Shown one piece after another: positions 19,704 to 29,647 of a stretch of DNA of 64,000 bases. The notes under the pieces were generated by a model. It saw only the letters and a list, made by a program, of their open reading frames with translations, was not told the DNA's origin and searched no databases. The translations under genes and the position numbers were made by a program. The stretch is from Deltaproteobacteria bacterium (GTDB lineage Bacteria > Desulfobacterota > Desulfomonilia > UBA1062). Positions within the stretch are counted from its first letter, which is position 1. Each line of letters begins with the position of its first letter. The stretch covers positions 1 through 64,000 of the forward strand of contig DSBG01000136.1 of assembly GCA_011046135.1 (NCBI GenBank), written 5' to 3'.

Positions 19704-21191
19704 ATGAAGACGATTGGAAGGATCGCTGTCCTGTGGGTGTTTGTTGCTGCACTCACCTCTGTATCACACGCAGAGGCCATCAAGAGGGCCGTACTCTACG
19801 ACTCCATGGCCCACCTCACCTTCGAGAAGACCATCAGCGGGATGCTGGTCCTTGATGGTACGCCGGATATGATCGTGGATTCCCTGACGGCAACCCCCGT
19901 CGATACCGCCATGATCCGGTCTGTCACGGTCGAGCCGCAGAGGATGGTCTCCGGGGCCGCTCTCGACCTCAAAGAACGGCTCACCAGGAGAAAGGCCGCA
20001 CTCGACCTGAAAAGTAAGACGCTCACCATGGTGGAGAAGCAGGTTGCCGTCATCTATGGGGCTGCCCTGGCAGGAGACAAGGATCAGGCGTTTGAGGCAC
20101 AGCACGTTGCAGAGGCCTTGAACTTCATCGAGGGACGGATTCCCGGTCTCAATGCCCAACAGGTAGCGCTCTCACAGGAAATAGAAAAGCTCGAAATCGA
20201 GGTGAAGGACCTCCAGTCTCAACTGGACAGGATCTCCACGAGACAGGGGTTCCGGATCGTTATCGAGGCCGAGGGTGTCGTTGAGATCTCCTATGTGGTG
20301 AGAAATGCCTCCTGGACCCCGCTCTACCGTGTTCTTTCCTCACCGGACGCCGGCGAACTGATCATTGATGCATCTGCAAGAATCCATCAGACAACGGGCA
20401 TGGACTGGGAGATCGAAACTCTTGCCGTGTCAACGGGAAGACCATCCTTCGGCATCCAGGCTCCTGAAATAGGCCCATGGTACCTCGAAGCGTTTTCCAG
20501 GGGGCCACGGACAGCATTCAAATCCATGGAGGATACACACGTATCCACCGAGGCCACGCCTCTTCAGGGGGCCGAGGTAAGTGTCGAGGTCACATCGACA
20601 TCCTTTGTTGTCGGGGTGGCCAGAGGGATTCTCCTGCCCGGCGACGGGACATGGCGAACGATCGATCTCGGGAGAACCGCGCAGCAGGGGGTCTTTACCA
20701 GGATTGCCATTCCGAAATATCGCGAGAGCGCCTTTCTCCGGGCTGAAGCCACGCTGTCGGGGTCCATTCCTGTGCTGCCGGGGACGTATTTCGCCTTTGT
20801 TGATGGAGTGTTCTCCGGCAGGGGAACCCTTCGGAACACTCAGCCCGGAGAGAAGATGGAGATCGATCTCGGCATTGACGAAGGCATCGGCATCGAACGC
20901 ACGCTCAAGGAACGCTATCGCGACAAAACCCTTCTCGGAAAGAACAGGGTGCGGTACACCTATGAGATGACCGTCAAAAATGCGAGAACCTCGCCAGTTC
21001 TCCTGAAGTTGAAGGACCACATTCCGCTCTCCAGGGATCAGAACATCAAGGTAGAGCTTCTCGGTGTTACTCCCCGCGTCGAACCTGACGACGATGGCAT
21101 TCTTGCCTGGAACCTTCAGATGGATCCCGGGCAGATAACGAGGGTGACCTTATCCTTCTCCATCACTGGAGAGACCGTCTCTGTGTGGTGA
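19704..21191 (+). CDS. Secreted DUF4139 (MuiA-like) protein
   Basis: Signal peptide MKTIGRIAVLWVFVAALTSVSHAEA; coiled coil, YVVRNASWTPLYRVLSS. Start refined from 19455. Confidence 0.82.
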   Translation: MKTIGRIAVLWVFVAALTSVSHAEAIKRAVLYDSMAHLTFEKTISGMLVLDGTPDMIVDSLTATPVDTAMIRSVTVEPQRMVSGAALDLKERLTRRKAALDLKSKTLTMVEKQVAVIYGAALAGDKDQAFEAQHVAEALNFIEGRIPGLNAQQVALSQEIEKLEIEVKDLQSQLDRISTRQGFRIVIEAEGVVEISYVVRNASWTPLYRVLSSPDAGELIIDASARIHQTTGMDWEIETLAVSTGRPSFGIQAPEIGPWYLEAFSRGPRTAFKSMEDTHVSTEATPLQGAEVSVEVTSTSFVVGVARGILLPGDGTWRTIDLGRTAQQGVFTRIAIPKYRESAFLRAEATLSGSIPVLPGTYFAFVDGVFSGRGTLRNTQPGEKMEIDLGIDEGIGIERTLKERYRDKTLLGKNRVRYTYEMTVKNARTSPVLLKLKDHIPLSRDQNIKVELLGVTPRVEPDDDGILAWNLQMDPGQITRVTLSFSITGETVSVW

Positions 21192-21399
21192 TCGTCTTGT
21201 ACGTGAAATCACCGACAATGGGTGAGGACCGGGTGTGATCTTTTATCATTGTTGAACGTTCCCTCGGGAGGTATCGGCCCCGTGGTCGACGGGAGCGGCT
21301 CCCTGCCCTCTCGGAACAGGCACAGGTGGTTTGCCCCTCGAGCAGGGCTTCTTGTCTGCATTCCGGAGAAAGGCCCCTTCTGCCGATGCAGTTTCTTTG

Positions 21400-22089
21400 C
21401 TACAGGGGCTTTTTCCCACTGACAATGCCGATGGTTCCGAACATGAAGCTGCGCGCAACGACACGGTGAAACCCTGCGAGCGACATGATTCCTGCTATCT
21501 CCAGGGGGGTTTTGAAGGCGTTGGTTGTTTGGGGAAGATAGCGGTAAGCCGCGGTGTTTCCTGCAATCAGGGTTCCCATACAGGGGATGATGACCCGGAA
21601 ATAATTTCTGATCAGTCCTCTGAACGGGGTGTCTGCAGGTGGGCTGGTATCGAGGCAGACCGCCGTTCCCCCGGGCTTGAGGACACGCAGTTGCTCTCTG
21701 AAGGCCGCAGCGATGTCAGGGACATTCCTCACCAGAAAGCCAGCTGTCACTGAATCAAAGGTGTTGTCACGAAACGGGAGCACAAGAGCATCCGCCCCGC
21801 ACCAGGCCACACGTCTGCCAGTCTTGTTCACGCCTTTTTTCATCATGGCATGTGTGAGGTCTGCGGCAATGATCTGTGCACGGGGATCTCTGCGCAGGGT
21901 CTGAATCGCGATCTCCCCGGTCCCCGCTCCGATATCCAGAAGGAGCCCTCCCGGGGGAAGCTCCATCATTCTCGTGACAATGCGTCTCCACCTGCGGTCC
22001 ATACCGAAGGTCATGAGGGTGTTCATGAGGTCGTAGCGAGGAGAGATCTCCCCGAACATCTCTCGAACCCCTTGGTTCCAGCTTTTCAT
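21400..22089 (-). CDS. UbiE/MenG-type (demethylmenaquinone/ubiquinone) methyltransferase
   Basis: MFGEISPRYDLMNTLMTFGMDRRWRR; LLLDIGAGTGEIAIQ; GTAVCLDTSPP. Confidence 0.92.
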   Translation of the reverse strand: MKSWNQGVREMFGEISPRYDLMNTLMTFGMDRRWRRIVTRMMELPPGGLLLDIGAGTGEIAIQTLRRDPRAQIIAADLTHAMMKKGVNKTGRRVAWCGADALVLPFRDNTFDSVTAGFLVRNVPDIAAAFREQLRVLKPGGTAVCLDTSPPADTPFRGLIRNYFRVIIPCMGTLIAGNTAAYRYLPQTTNAFKTPLEIAGIMSLAGFHRVVARSFMFGTIGIVSGKKPL

Positions 22090-22144
22090 GTCTTTCTCCG
22101 GGCCGCGTCCTTCGAAAGAAGGGAGGGTGCGCCACTCTCCCTTC

Positions 22145-23995
22145 TCACGGGCATTCCTCCCCTTTTCTTGCCTGGGCTATGACCCGGGCAACATTGTCCA
22201 GAAGCGGATGATCTTCGATTTCTTCACGGGAGAGGGGAAGGGAAATTGACCAGTTGGGCCACTGGGAGAGTGTGCCGGGCATATTCGGCCGCTCGTGCAC
22301 GCCAAGAGCGTCATCGAGGGTGGCTGTCACAATGAGTGAAGGAGACCCGGCAAGCATGCGGTGGGTTTTTTTGATTACCTCGTCGATGGGTGTGTTCCTG
22401 GGTGCATTGATGATTTTTTTCAGACGGTTCCTGATCTGCCGTGTTCCATCCACGTTCGGGCGCAGACCGAGGTTCTGCTGCACGTGGAGATCTGTGCCGC
22501 TCCACAGACCCGCGATGGTTGGGAGGTCATGAGTTGTCACCGAAGCCAGCGCGAGTTTCGGATATTCCCCGGGAGGTTTTTCCTCGAACCAGAGGAGCCG
22601 GGAGGAGAGCATGTGGTGCTGCGCGAGCTTTCTGCGGACCTCCTGCTGTACGGTTCCGAGATCTTCACCCACGATGAAGGCACCGCTCCGGTAACTCTCA
22701 AGGGCAATGATGGCGAGCAGATCCTGTGCAGGAAATCTCACATAGGCTCCCATCGCCGGTGACATGCCTTTCGGGATCCAGAACTGGCGGAACAGCCCCA
22801 TGACATGATCGATCCGAAGTGCCTTGGCATGGCTCAGGCTCGCCTGGATGGTCTCACGAAAGGGGAGATACTCACATGCCCTCAATCGTGCCGGAACGAA
22901 TGGGGCGAGCCCCCAGTCCTGGCCCTGTGCGCTGAACTCATCGGGCGGTGCACCCACAGACATTTCCCTCGCAAGGATGTCTTGCCATGCCCATGCATCG
23001 AAGCCCTGGGGATCGAATCCCACCGGGAGATCCTGCATGATGGGAAGCTCCCGGGAAGCACATGCAAGCTGTTCATCGAGCAACCACTGGAGCCACTGAT
23101 GAAACCGTATCCTTTCGGTGTTTGCCTCGGCGAATCTCGCTACTGCTGCGGATGCCGGATGCCGGTATTCTCCGGGCCAGGAGTGCCAACCTCCCCCAAA
23201 GTGCTCGACAAGCACGCAGAAACACGCGTAGCTGTGGAGAGAATCCCCCTGTCGCGTGCAGTATCCATCGAATGAGGACGTCGTTCCGAAGCGTTTCCAG
23301 ACACAATCCAGTGCTTTCATCTTGAGTCGGAACACCTCGTTGCGATCGATGATCCTCTCATGATTGAGACCTCTGCCCGCATCGGCGAGGGATTCAATCT
23401 CTCGGGAACACACCGGTGCTCCAGGTACTTCCTCGACCCTCAGGTACAGGGGGTTCCGATATCGTCTGCTCGTGGGATAGTACGGGCTCGACTGCTGTGG
23501 GAGCACCGGATTGACAGCCAACAGAGGATTTATGAGGATAATCCCGGCACCGTGGGTCTGCCGTGACCGCCGGGCGAACTCCCGGAGATCGGCCAGATCA
23601 CCTATTCCCCAGCTTTTCCTGGAGCGCAGGGCATAGAGTTGTACTGCCCAACCCCAGTCCCGGCGTCTCTCGGGCAGGACGCAGCACCCCGGGCTTGCAA
23701 TGAGAAAAACCGGTTTGTCCCCTTCAAGAGGTCTGAGCTGGTGATACCCGTAGGGAATATCTCTGGGGAGTGATCCGCGCACTTTGACGATGGTGCCGTC
23801 TTCCAGAACGAGATCCGCATCCCCCTCGATGGGATATACCCGTCCCGGCCGCACGACACGCGCCTTGCTTTCACCAGGAATCTGACTTCCCTGCATGGCA
23901 GCCTCGATGGCACTGCGCGTTTCTTCGGGTGTCCGGTGCCATGCTCCGAGCACATCCCGATACCTGGAGTAGATGTCCGGTGAGGTTCTGCCCAT
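22145..23995 (-). CDS. malQ: 4-alpha-glucanotransferase (GH77)
   Basis: QLYALRSRKSWGIGDLADL, LRIDHVMGLFRQFWIP, FIVGEDLGTV, VTTHDLPTIAGLWSG. Confidence 0.95.
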   Translation of the reverse strand: MGRTSPDIYSRYRDVLGAWHRTPEETRSAIEAAMQGSQIPGESKARVVRPGRVYPIEGDADLVLEDGTIVKVRGSLPRDIPYGYHQLRPLEGDKPVFLIASPGCCVLPERRRDWGWAVQLYALRSRKSWGIGDLADLREFARRSRQTHGAGIILINPLLAVNPVLPQQSSPYYPTSRRYRNPLYLRVEEVPGAPVCSREIESLADAGRGLNHERIIDRNEVFRLKMKALDCVWKRFGTTSSFDGYCTRQGDSLHSYACFCVLVEHFGGGWHSWPGEYRHPASAAVARFAEANTERIRFHQWLQWLLDEQLACASRELPIMQDLPVGFDPQGFDAWAWQDILAREMSVGAPPDEFSAQGQDWGLAPFVPARLRACEYLPFRETIQASLSHAKALRIDHVMGLFRQFWIPKGMSPAMGAYVRFPAQDLLAIIALESYRSGAFIVGEDLGTVQQEVRRKLAQHHMLSSRLLWFEEKPPGEYPKLALASVTTHDLPTIAGLWSGTDLHVQQNLGLRPNVDGTRQIRNRLKKIINAPRNTPIDEVIKKTHRMLAGSPSLIVTATLDDALGVHERPNMPGTLSQWPNWSISLPLSREEIEDHPLLDNVARVIAQARKGEECP

Positions 23996-24324
23996 TGAGT
24001 AACCCTATCCTCAGAGATCCATGAGAACTCGCATCCCGCTACGTCAATCCACCTCTCATTCACTACGAGGTTAAATACCCTGCAAAGGCAAAGAACGCAA
24101 GATCTGCCCCTGTTTTCATTCCTCAAAGAGACAAGATTCCTCGGACATCCGCCTGATACCTCAGGTACAGGGGTGCTCCAACGGATTACGGAGCTGAATG
24201 TTCATAGCCAGTGAAGAAACAACGCTTCGCTGCTCGGAGAGCACATCGAAAAGCCTCCGCACTGGATCGTGGGGTAAGACAGTTGGTGCCGTATCTTCCT
24301 CGCACGCTCTCCTGCAGGTCTTGT

Positions 24325-26193
24325 TTAGGTGATCTTATCCCAGTTGACGGTCACCTTGTGTTTTTTCCGTGACTGTTCCATATACGCATCGATGATTGTC
24401 TCACGCTTCATTGAAAGCAGATCTTCTCTGATTGCCCGCGCCTTCCTCTCATCGAGGGCTGTCATGTCTGCCTCTCTTCTGTCCTTGATCCACACCACAT
24501 AGACCTTGTCTTCATGAGCGTAGACTTTCGGGTTTCCGAGGGAATCGAGTTCGTCCCTCAGGGAGGGGAACATGGCAAGGTTTGGTATGGAAGACACGGT
24601 TCTTTTGAACTCTCCGGTGGAAGAAGGGTTCCTGCCGAGAAGAACCTCTCGGTCCTGCGAAGCGAGCTTGTTGGCCTCCTCCCTGGTAAGCTCACGAGCC
24701 TTCTGTGATCTGAGGTCGGAGGTCACCGTATCCCGAATCTCGTCGAGGTCAGGTATCCGGGCGAATTCTCTGGCTGCCACCATATAGACGATGAAGGAAT
24801 TCCCGATCTCAGCGACATCACCGATCTCTCCTTCAGGATAGAGGAAGGCCTTTGACGTAACCTCGCTTCCCGCAAAAGGATCGCGCTGTTCGCCTTCAAA
24901 GAAAGGACCGCTCTCTTTCACATCAAGCCCTCGCTGACTGGCATACCCTGCAAAATCAAGCTCTTCTTTTTCAAAGAGCTCTATGAAAGCGCTTTCGGCT
25001 TCGTCAGCGGCAAGGATTCGGGCGCGCTGGAATCTCAGTGTTTCTGTAATGGCTGAGGAGACTTCTTCAAAGGGAATCAGCCGCTCTTCTTCCTTTGCCT
25101 CGAGTTTGAAAACATGAAAGCCCACCAAGGACCTGACCGGCCCTTTGATCTCTCCGGGATCCATGTCAGAGAGCACTGATCCCAGCGGCTCCGGGAGGCT
25201 CCTTACCGGGACGAGACCAAGATCCCCGCCAGAGGCTGCACTCTCGGCATCATCAGAGTAGGTTCTGGCCAGAGCAGCAAAGTCCTGGCCCGTTGTGGCC
25301 TTTTCCAGAATCTCTCGTGCCAGCCTTTCCTTTTCCTCCACGACGGTCGCCTCGGCATCCGGGGGAACCTCCAGAAGAATGTGCCGCGGGTGCACTTGAG
25401 CCTGCGTGGTGAATTCGTTTCTATGACCATCATAGTGGTCCTGAGCATCTTCAGCGTCCACCTCTATGTCCTTCAGGTAGCGCTGAACCGGAAATTCGAT
25501 GTAAGCGATGCTCGTTTTAGGAGGTACTTTATAGGTTTCCTTGTGGATGTCGTAAAAAGCTTGAACCTCTTCGGGTGTAATGTGCACGCCTTTGCTGTTC
25601 GCCTCGACGTCGACGGGAATGAAATACAGGTCGAAGGTGTCGTTACGGAATTTGTAGGTTGCCTCGATCTCTTTGGCGGAGACAACGACATGTTCCGTCA
25701 AAATGGCATAGAACCGTTGTTTCAGAAGAGATCTTCGCTGCTGTTGTTCAAACTCTCCCGGGGTGATCCTCTGGTACTCGAGGATTCTCCGGTAGTGATC
25801 CATGCTGAACTGGCCGTTTATCTGAAAAGCCGGCACCTGCCTCAGGGCAAGCTGGAGTTCGTCGTTCGAGACAACGACGCCCAGCTGCTCTGCATCGACC
25901 TTGAGAATATAGTCGTCTATGAGCTGGTTAAGGACCTCTGTCTTCAGGTCCAGCCGCTTGATCATCTCCGGCGTCAATGCGTCGCCGAACTGATTCTGAT
26001 ATGCCTTCAACATGTCGCTGTATGCCTTCTGGTAGCTCTGCACGGAAATGATATAACGGTCTATCTTGGCAACCTTGTTCGCTTCCCGTGTAACGTATGA
26101 ACTCCCTCCCCAGAGCACAAACACCACAATGATTGCTCCGAATATGATGTAGGCAATCCAGCTCTTGGAATGCTTTCTCATGTAGCTCAGCAT
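24325..26193 (-). CDS. Membrane-anchored SurA/PpiD-like peptidyl-prolyl isomerase
   Basis: MLSYMRKHSKSWIAYIIFGAIIVVFVLWGG anchor; parvulin VHPRHILLEVP...YSDDAESAASGGDLGLV. Start refined from 26415. Confidence 0.9.
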   Translation of the reverse strand: MLSYMRKHSKSWIAYIIFGAIIVVFVLWGGSSYVTREANKVAKIDRYIISVQSYQKAYSDMLKAYQNQFGDALTPEMIKRLDLKTEVLNQLIDDYILKVDAEQLGVVVSNDELQLALRQVPAFQINGQFSMDHYRRILEYQRITPGEFEQQQRRSLLKQRFYAILTEHVVVSAKEIEATYKFRNDTFDLYFIPVDVEANSKGVHITPEEVQAFYDIHKETYKVPPKTSIAYIEFPVQRYLKDIEVDAEDAQDHYDGHRNEFTTQAQVHPRHILLEVPPDAEATVVEEKERLAREILEKATTGQDFAALARTYSDDAESAASGGDLGLVPVRSLPEPLGSVLSDMDPGEIKGPVRSLVGFHVFKLEAKEEERLIPFEEVSSAITETLRFQRARILAADEAESAFIELFEKEELDFAGYASQRGLDVKESGPFFEGEQRDPFAGSEVTSKAFLYPEGEIGDVAEIGNSFIVYMVAAREFARIPDLDEIRDTVTSDLRSQKARELTREEANKLASQDREVLLGRNPSSTGEFKRTVSSIPNLAMFPSLRDELDSLGNPKVYAHEDKVYVVWIKDRREADMTALDERKARAIREDLLSMKRETIIDAYMEQSRKKHKVTVNWDKIT

Positions 26194-26510
26194 GAACCTC
26201 TCCTTTACGCTCATCTCAGTGTTATTCTGGCAGGAACGATAGATGAATGCGCAGATTATTGCAAGGATTTCATGTTGGAAGAGAAACAGAGGATTCTGGT
26301 TCTGGCAAGGGTGAACAACCTCACCCTTCGGGGTTCCCCCCTGAACGCGAACCGGATTGTCTTCACTGACGCCTCTCGATGTCAGCATCTGCGATCCACG
26401 GTCCTTCTCTGACACAAGATCCGGTACATCACCTGAAACTGTATCTTGAGTTTTACGGCAATTTCCCTGTACAATACCTCAGGCACTGAACACTGAGGAG
26501 AGGAGTTGCT

Positions 26511-26786
26511 GTGGATAGGATAGTCCTTGGCGCAGGAATTGTAGGTGTTGTCGGAGGGTTCTGTATTCTCGTGTATCAGACACTGATGTTTCTCATGCAT
26601 GGCACATGGCCAGCTTATTCTCTCCAGACGGCAGTGGATAACGGACCGAACGTCATTGCCCAAGCGATTGGATCTTCCCCTGTGATCGCAGGCTTCACCC
26701 AGGGATGTCCCCTCTTCGTTGCCGTCATCGTGATTGGCCTCGTCCTGCTCTTTTTCGGCTCGAAATTGAGAAACCGGTATTCATGA
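26511..26786 (+). CDS. Small two-TM membrane protein of unknown function
   Basis: 91 aa; GTG start with GGAGAGGAG upstream; two hydrophobic helices. Sits two genes upstream of exbD. Confidence 0.65.
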   Translation: MDRIVLGAGIVGVVGGFCILVYQTLMFLMHGTWPAYSLQTAVDNGPNVIAQAIGSSPVIAGFTQGCPLFVAVIVIGLVLLFFGSKLRNRYS

Positions 26787-26885
26787 TCCCGTGACATCAC
26801 GGTCTCACATCCACAATCCCATTCGCATGAGATGTCATGAGAGAACGAGTACGCGCTCGAGTTCACCGCACGGGGGTCAATTTCG

Positions 26886-27446
26886 GTGATCTGGCTTTCT
26901 CATAGCGGTATCGTCGGCTATATCCTGCTCGGCATTTCCGTCATCACCCTTGCGGTTTTCCTCGAACGGATCGCTGTTCTCTGGTTCGAGCGCTCGCGCT
27001 ACCGGAGAAAACAGGGCATCTACGGGGTACTCGTTCATACCGAAGAGCGATACCGCGGTTTCGAGAATCTGCAACGAGAGGAACGAATCGCACAGGCGGC
27101 GGAAAAAGAACTCGACAGGCACTCTTCAGGGATCGGATTCATCAGGCTCGTATCCCAGACAGCGCCGTTGCTCGGCCTCCTGGGAACAGTGCTGGGTATG
27201 ATCACCGCATTCAGAAGGGTGTCTGCCTCCGGTGGTTCGGTGAATCCCTCCGAACTCGCTTCCGGTATCTGGGTCGCTCTGCTCACCACTGCAGAGGGGC
27301 TCATTGTGGCCCTGGTAGCCTTCCTCATGTATCACTACCTGGAGTTTATCATCACGGCATGGGCCAAGGAGATCACCGGCGATGCAGAAAGAATCCTGGA
27401 GGAACCCGGAGATGATCCGGATAGGCAAGAAAAATCATCCGCGTGA
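26886..27446 (+). CDS. MotA/TolQ/ExbB proton channel family protein
   Basis: GFIRLVSQTAPLLGLLGTVLGMITAFRRV...ASGIWVALLTTAEGLIVALVAFL. Confidence 0.94.
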   Translation: MIWLSHSGIVGYILLGISVITLAVFLERIAVLWFERSRYRRKQGIYGVLVHTEERYRGFENLQREERIAQAAEKELDRHSSGIGFIRLVSQTAPLLGLLGTVLGMITAFRRVSASGGSVNPSELASGIWVALLTTAEGLIVALVAFLMYHYLEFIITAWAKEITGDAERILEEPGDDPDRQEKSSA

Positions 27447-27801
27447 TGAACCCAGGATCGAGCTCACTCCGCTGGTGGATGTCGTCTTCCTCCTGCTGAT
27501 CTTCTTTCTGCTGACCGCGACCTCAGTACAGCACACCTTTGACATCACCCTGCCCGACGCGAAGAGTTCCCTGCCTCACTCCACCGAGTTGACCGTAGAG
27601 ATTGCCATCACAGAGCAGGGAGACATACTCCTCCAGGGAAAAGCATCCACCCTGGAAATCATTGAAGCGCTCCCACAGTCATCTGAGGTGGTGATCTTCG
27701 GTGACGAGGGTGCCCCCTATGGCATCTTCGTGAAGGTCATCGATGCCCTGCGCATCAACGGTATCGAACGTATCACCATCGCTACGGGCATTCCTCGCTA
27801 G
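27412..27801 (+). CDS. ExbD/TolR family biopolymer transport protein
   Basis: EPRIELTPLVDVVFLLLIFFLLTATS with conserved Asp; overlaps exbB. Confidence 0.93.
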   Translation: MIRIGKKNHPRDEPRIELTPLVDVVFLLLIFFLLTATSVQHTFDITLPDAKSSLPHSTELTVEIAITEQGDILLQGKASTLEIIEALPQSSEVVIFGDEGAPYGIFVKVIDALRINGIERITIATGIPR

Positions 27802-28259
27802 TCTTGCCACATTCCGATACTTCGTGCCCGGGCTTCCTTTTCGTAGGCGATGAAGAGGTCTTTGTGCGTATACTCAAACCTGCGGTAGGCACGCGCCCAC
27901 CCGTCTCGAATGATGCGGCCATTTATGAGCACATCACCAAGATAGACATAGGCAAGGGTTCTTCCATACTTGTCAAGGGGGGTATCGCCGAGATTGAGAG
28001 AGACTTTCTTGTGGAGGATGAGGTCTCTGAGGTAGTCCTTGCTCTGAATGCCGAAGGGCTCTTCCTGCCTGTAGGGTGATTCGACCTCGGGAGCATCCAC
28101 CCCGATAAGCCGTACCTTTCTCCCGTCTTCTATGAGGATGGTGTCACCGTCATAGACTTCTATGACCTCGAAGAGATGCACCGCCTTCGCCCAGTGGTAG
28201 AGTCCCAGCACCAGGAAAATCATGATGAGGACGAGCGGCCAGCGGACATACGCCCTCAT
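27798..28259 (-). CDS. Thermonuclease (SNase-like) family protein with N-terminal TM
   Basis: VYDGDTILIEDGRKVRLIGVDAPEVESPYRQEEPFG; GRTLAYVYLGD; WARAYRR. Confidence 0.93.
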   Translation of the reverse strand: MRAYVRWPLVLIMIFLVLGLYHWAKAVHLFEVIEVYDGDTILIEDGRKVRLIGVDAPEVESPYRQEEPFGIQSKDYLRDLILHKKVSLNLGDTPLDKYGRTLAYVYLGDVLINGRIIRDGWARAYRRFEYTHKDLFIAYEKEARARSIGMWQD

Positions 28260-29404
28260 TCGATGACCTCCTCGTGCCCTTCGTGAATTCCCATCAGCGA
28301 GAGGCCCTCCAGGACTGTGGAGGCATACAAATCGCTGGAGACAATGGGTGCCAGGTGATTACCCGGAAGAATCCTGAAAACGCACCGAGACTCCTCCTGT
28401 GACACATCATGGTAGTAGGTCTCCCAGAAGAGCTTGGTCTCCTCTCCAGAGATCTGGTTCGGGTCCTTCAAGGGGATGTTCCTCGCGATATCCATGCATG
28501 AATCCTGGCGTGCGAAGATGACCACGATGGCCCTGAGATGCCTGGCGCTGAATACAGTACTGTCAGTGAAAAGGCTGCAGTCGTCGATATCCTTCCATAC
28601 CCTCTTGGCCTTTTCCGGATGACTATACACGACAGCGGATGCGATCGATCTGATGAAATCACCCACGATACCCCTGGTAAAACCCCACCCTGACTGCAGG
28701 GTCTTCCGGAGATGACCGTTGAGAGAAAATTTTGAAATGCTCAGGCATTCATTGCTGAACCTCTTTACGAGAATCTCCGAGTCCCAGCGTTCGTACCCTG
28801 CCGGGCACACCTGGGCAAGGGAAGATACCGAGGCCGGGTACGCATGGGCGAATCTCCGTGCAAGGATCGCTCCGTGCGACCATCCCAGAACGGCGATCTT
28901 CGCCCCAACACCCTGTGGTTTTTTCCTCGGTTGCACTTTGTCCAGACGAAGAGGCAGGTCGGACAGAGCTCGGTACCCCTCGATGCAGATTCCCTCTCCT
29001 TCAAGGACATAGCGAACCATTTCCATGAGGATGAACTCCTTGCCCGTGTCACCATGCCAGGAGGGGTCATCGCCGTAGGGGGTATCCGAGACAGGAACAA
29101 TCACGATTCCTGATCTGCTGAGAAGGGCGAGCCGGGACGTGAACCCATAGGCATCTCCAGGCCGCTGGGCATGACCGTGAAAGAACACGATGACCTCGGA
29201 GGAGAGTTTTCTTCTGGCTCGATCGGCCAGCTTCTCTTCCTGGGTACGTGCATCGATGAACAGGTACGAGCCGCGAAGCACCTCGCCATTGAAGTGTATC
29301 TTCATCGTGAAGGTCGGGGGCTTCGCAGGAATGCTCCTCTGTGCAGCACCCGGCACTCCCGGTGTGAAGAGCATTCCAATCAGCAGGCATGGGAGAATCT
29401 TCAT
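28256..29404 (-). CDS. Exported alpha/beta-hydrolase-like protein
   Basis: Signal peptide MKILPCLLIGMLFTPGVPGAAQ; nucleophile elbow AVLGWSHGAILARR (GxSxG). Confidence 0.7.
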   Translation of the reverse strand: MKILPCLLIGMLFTPGVPGAAQRSIPAKPPTFTMKIHFNGEVLRGSYLFIDARTQEEKLADRARRKLSSEVIVFFHGHAQRPGDAYGFTSRLALLSRSGIVIVPVSDTPYGDDPSWHGDTGKEFILMEMVRYVLEGEGICIEGYRALSDLPLRLDKVQPRKKPQGVGAKIAVLGWSHGAILARRFAHAYPASVSSLAQVCPAGYERWDSEILVKRFSNECLSISKFSLNGHLRKTLQSGWGFTRGIVGDFIRSIASAVVYSHPEKAKRVWKDIDDCSLFTDSTVFSARHLRAIVVIFARQDSCMDIARNIPLKDPNQISGEETKLFWETYYHDVSQEESRCVFRILPGNHLAPIVSSDLYASTVLEGLSLMGIHEGHEEVIE

Positions 29405-29647
29405 GAGTACCGATTTCCCCTCATCCTCTCTTCCTTGCATGAAATCCTGGTGTTCTCATGATTCAGAGGATCAGCGGCATCCTGTTTCGGACTCCCCGCT
29501 GATGGGAACCCGAGTCTCCCTGTCGGGACGTGCATGAGGGATGTGTGCATCCGTGCCGTCCACCGTGCCGCCAATTCTCCTGCACGACTCGCACCTCGAG
29601 CGGACAGCATCGAGGCACCCGCATCAAAGCCCGTATCCAACACAATC

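Noticed and set aside
21361-21420. Possible bidirectional terminator (GCCCCT...AGGGGCTTTTT) between DUF4139 and the methyltransferase
   Set aside because: Stem only about 6 bp with a long loop and partly inside the methyltransferase 3' end; too weak to call.
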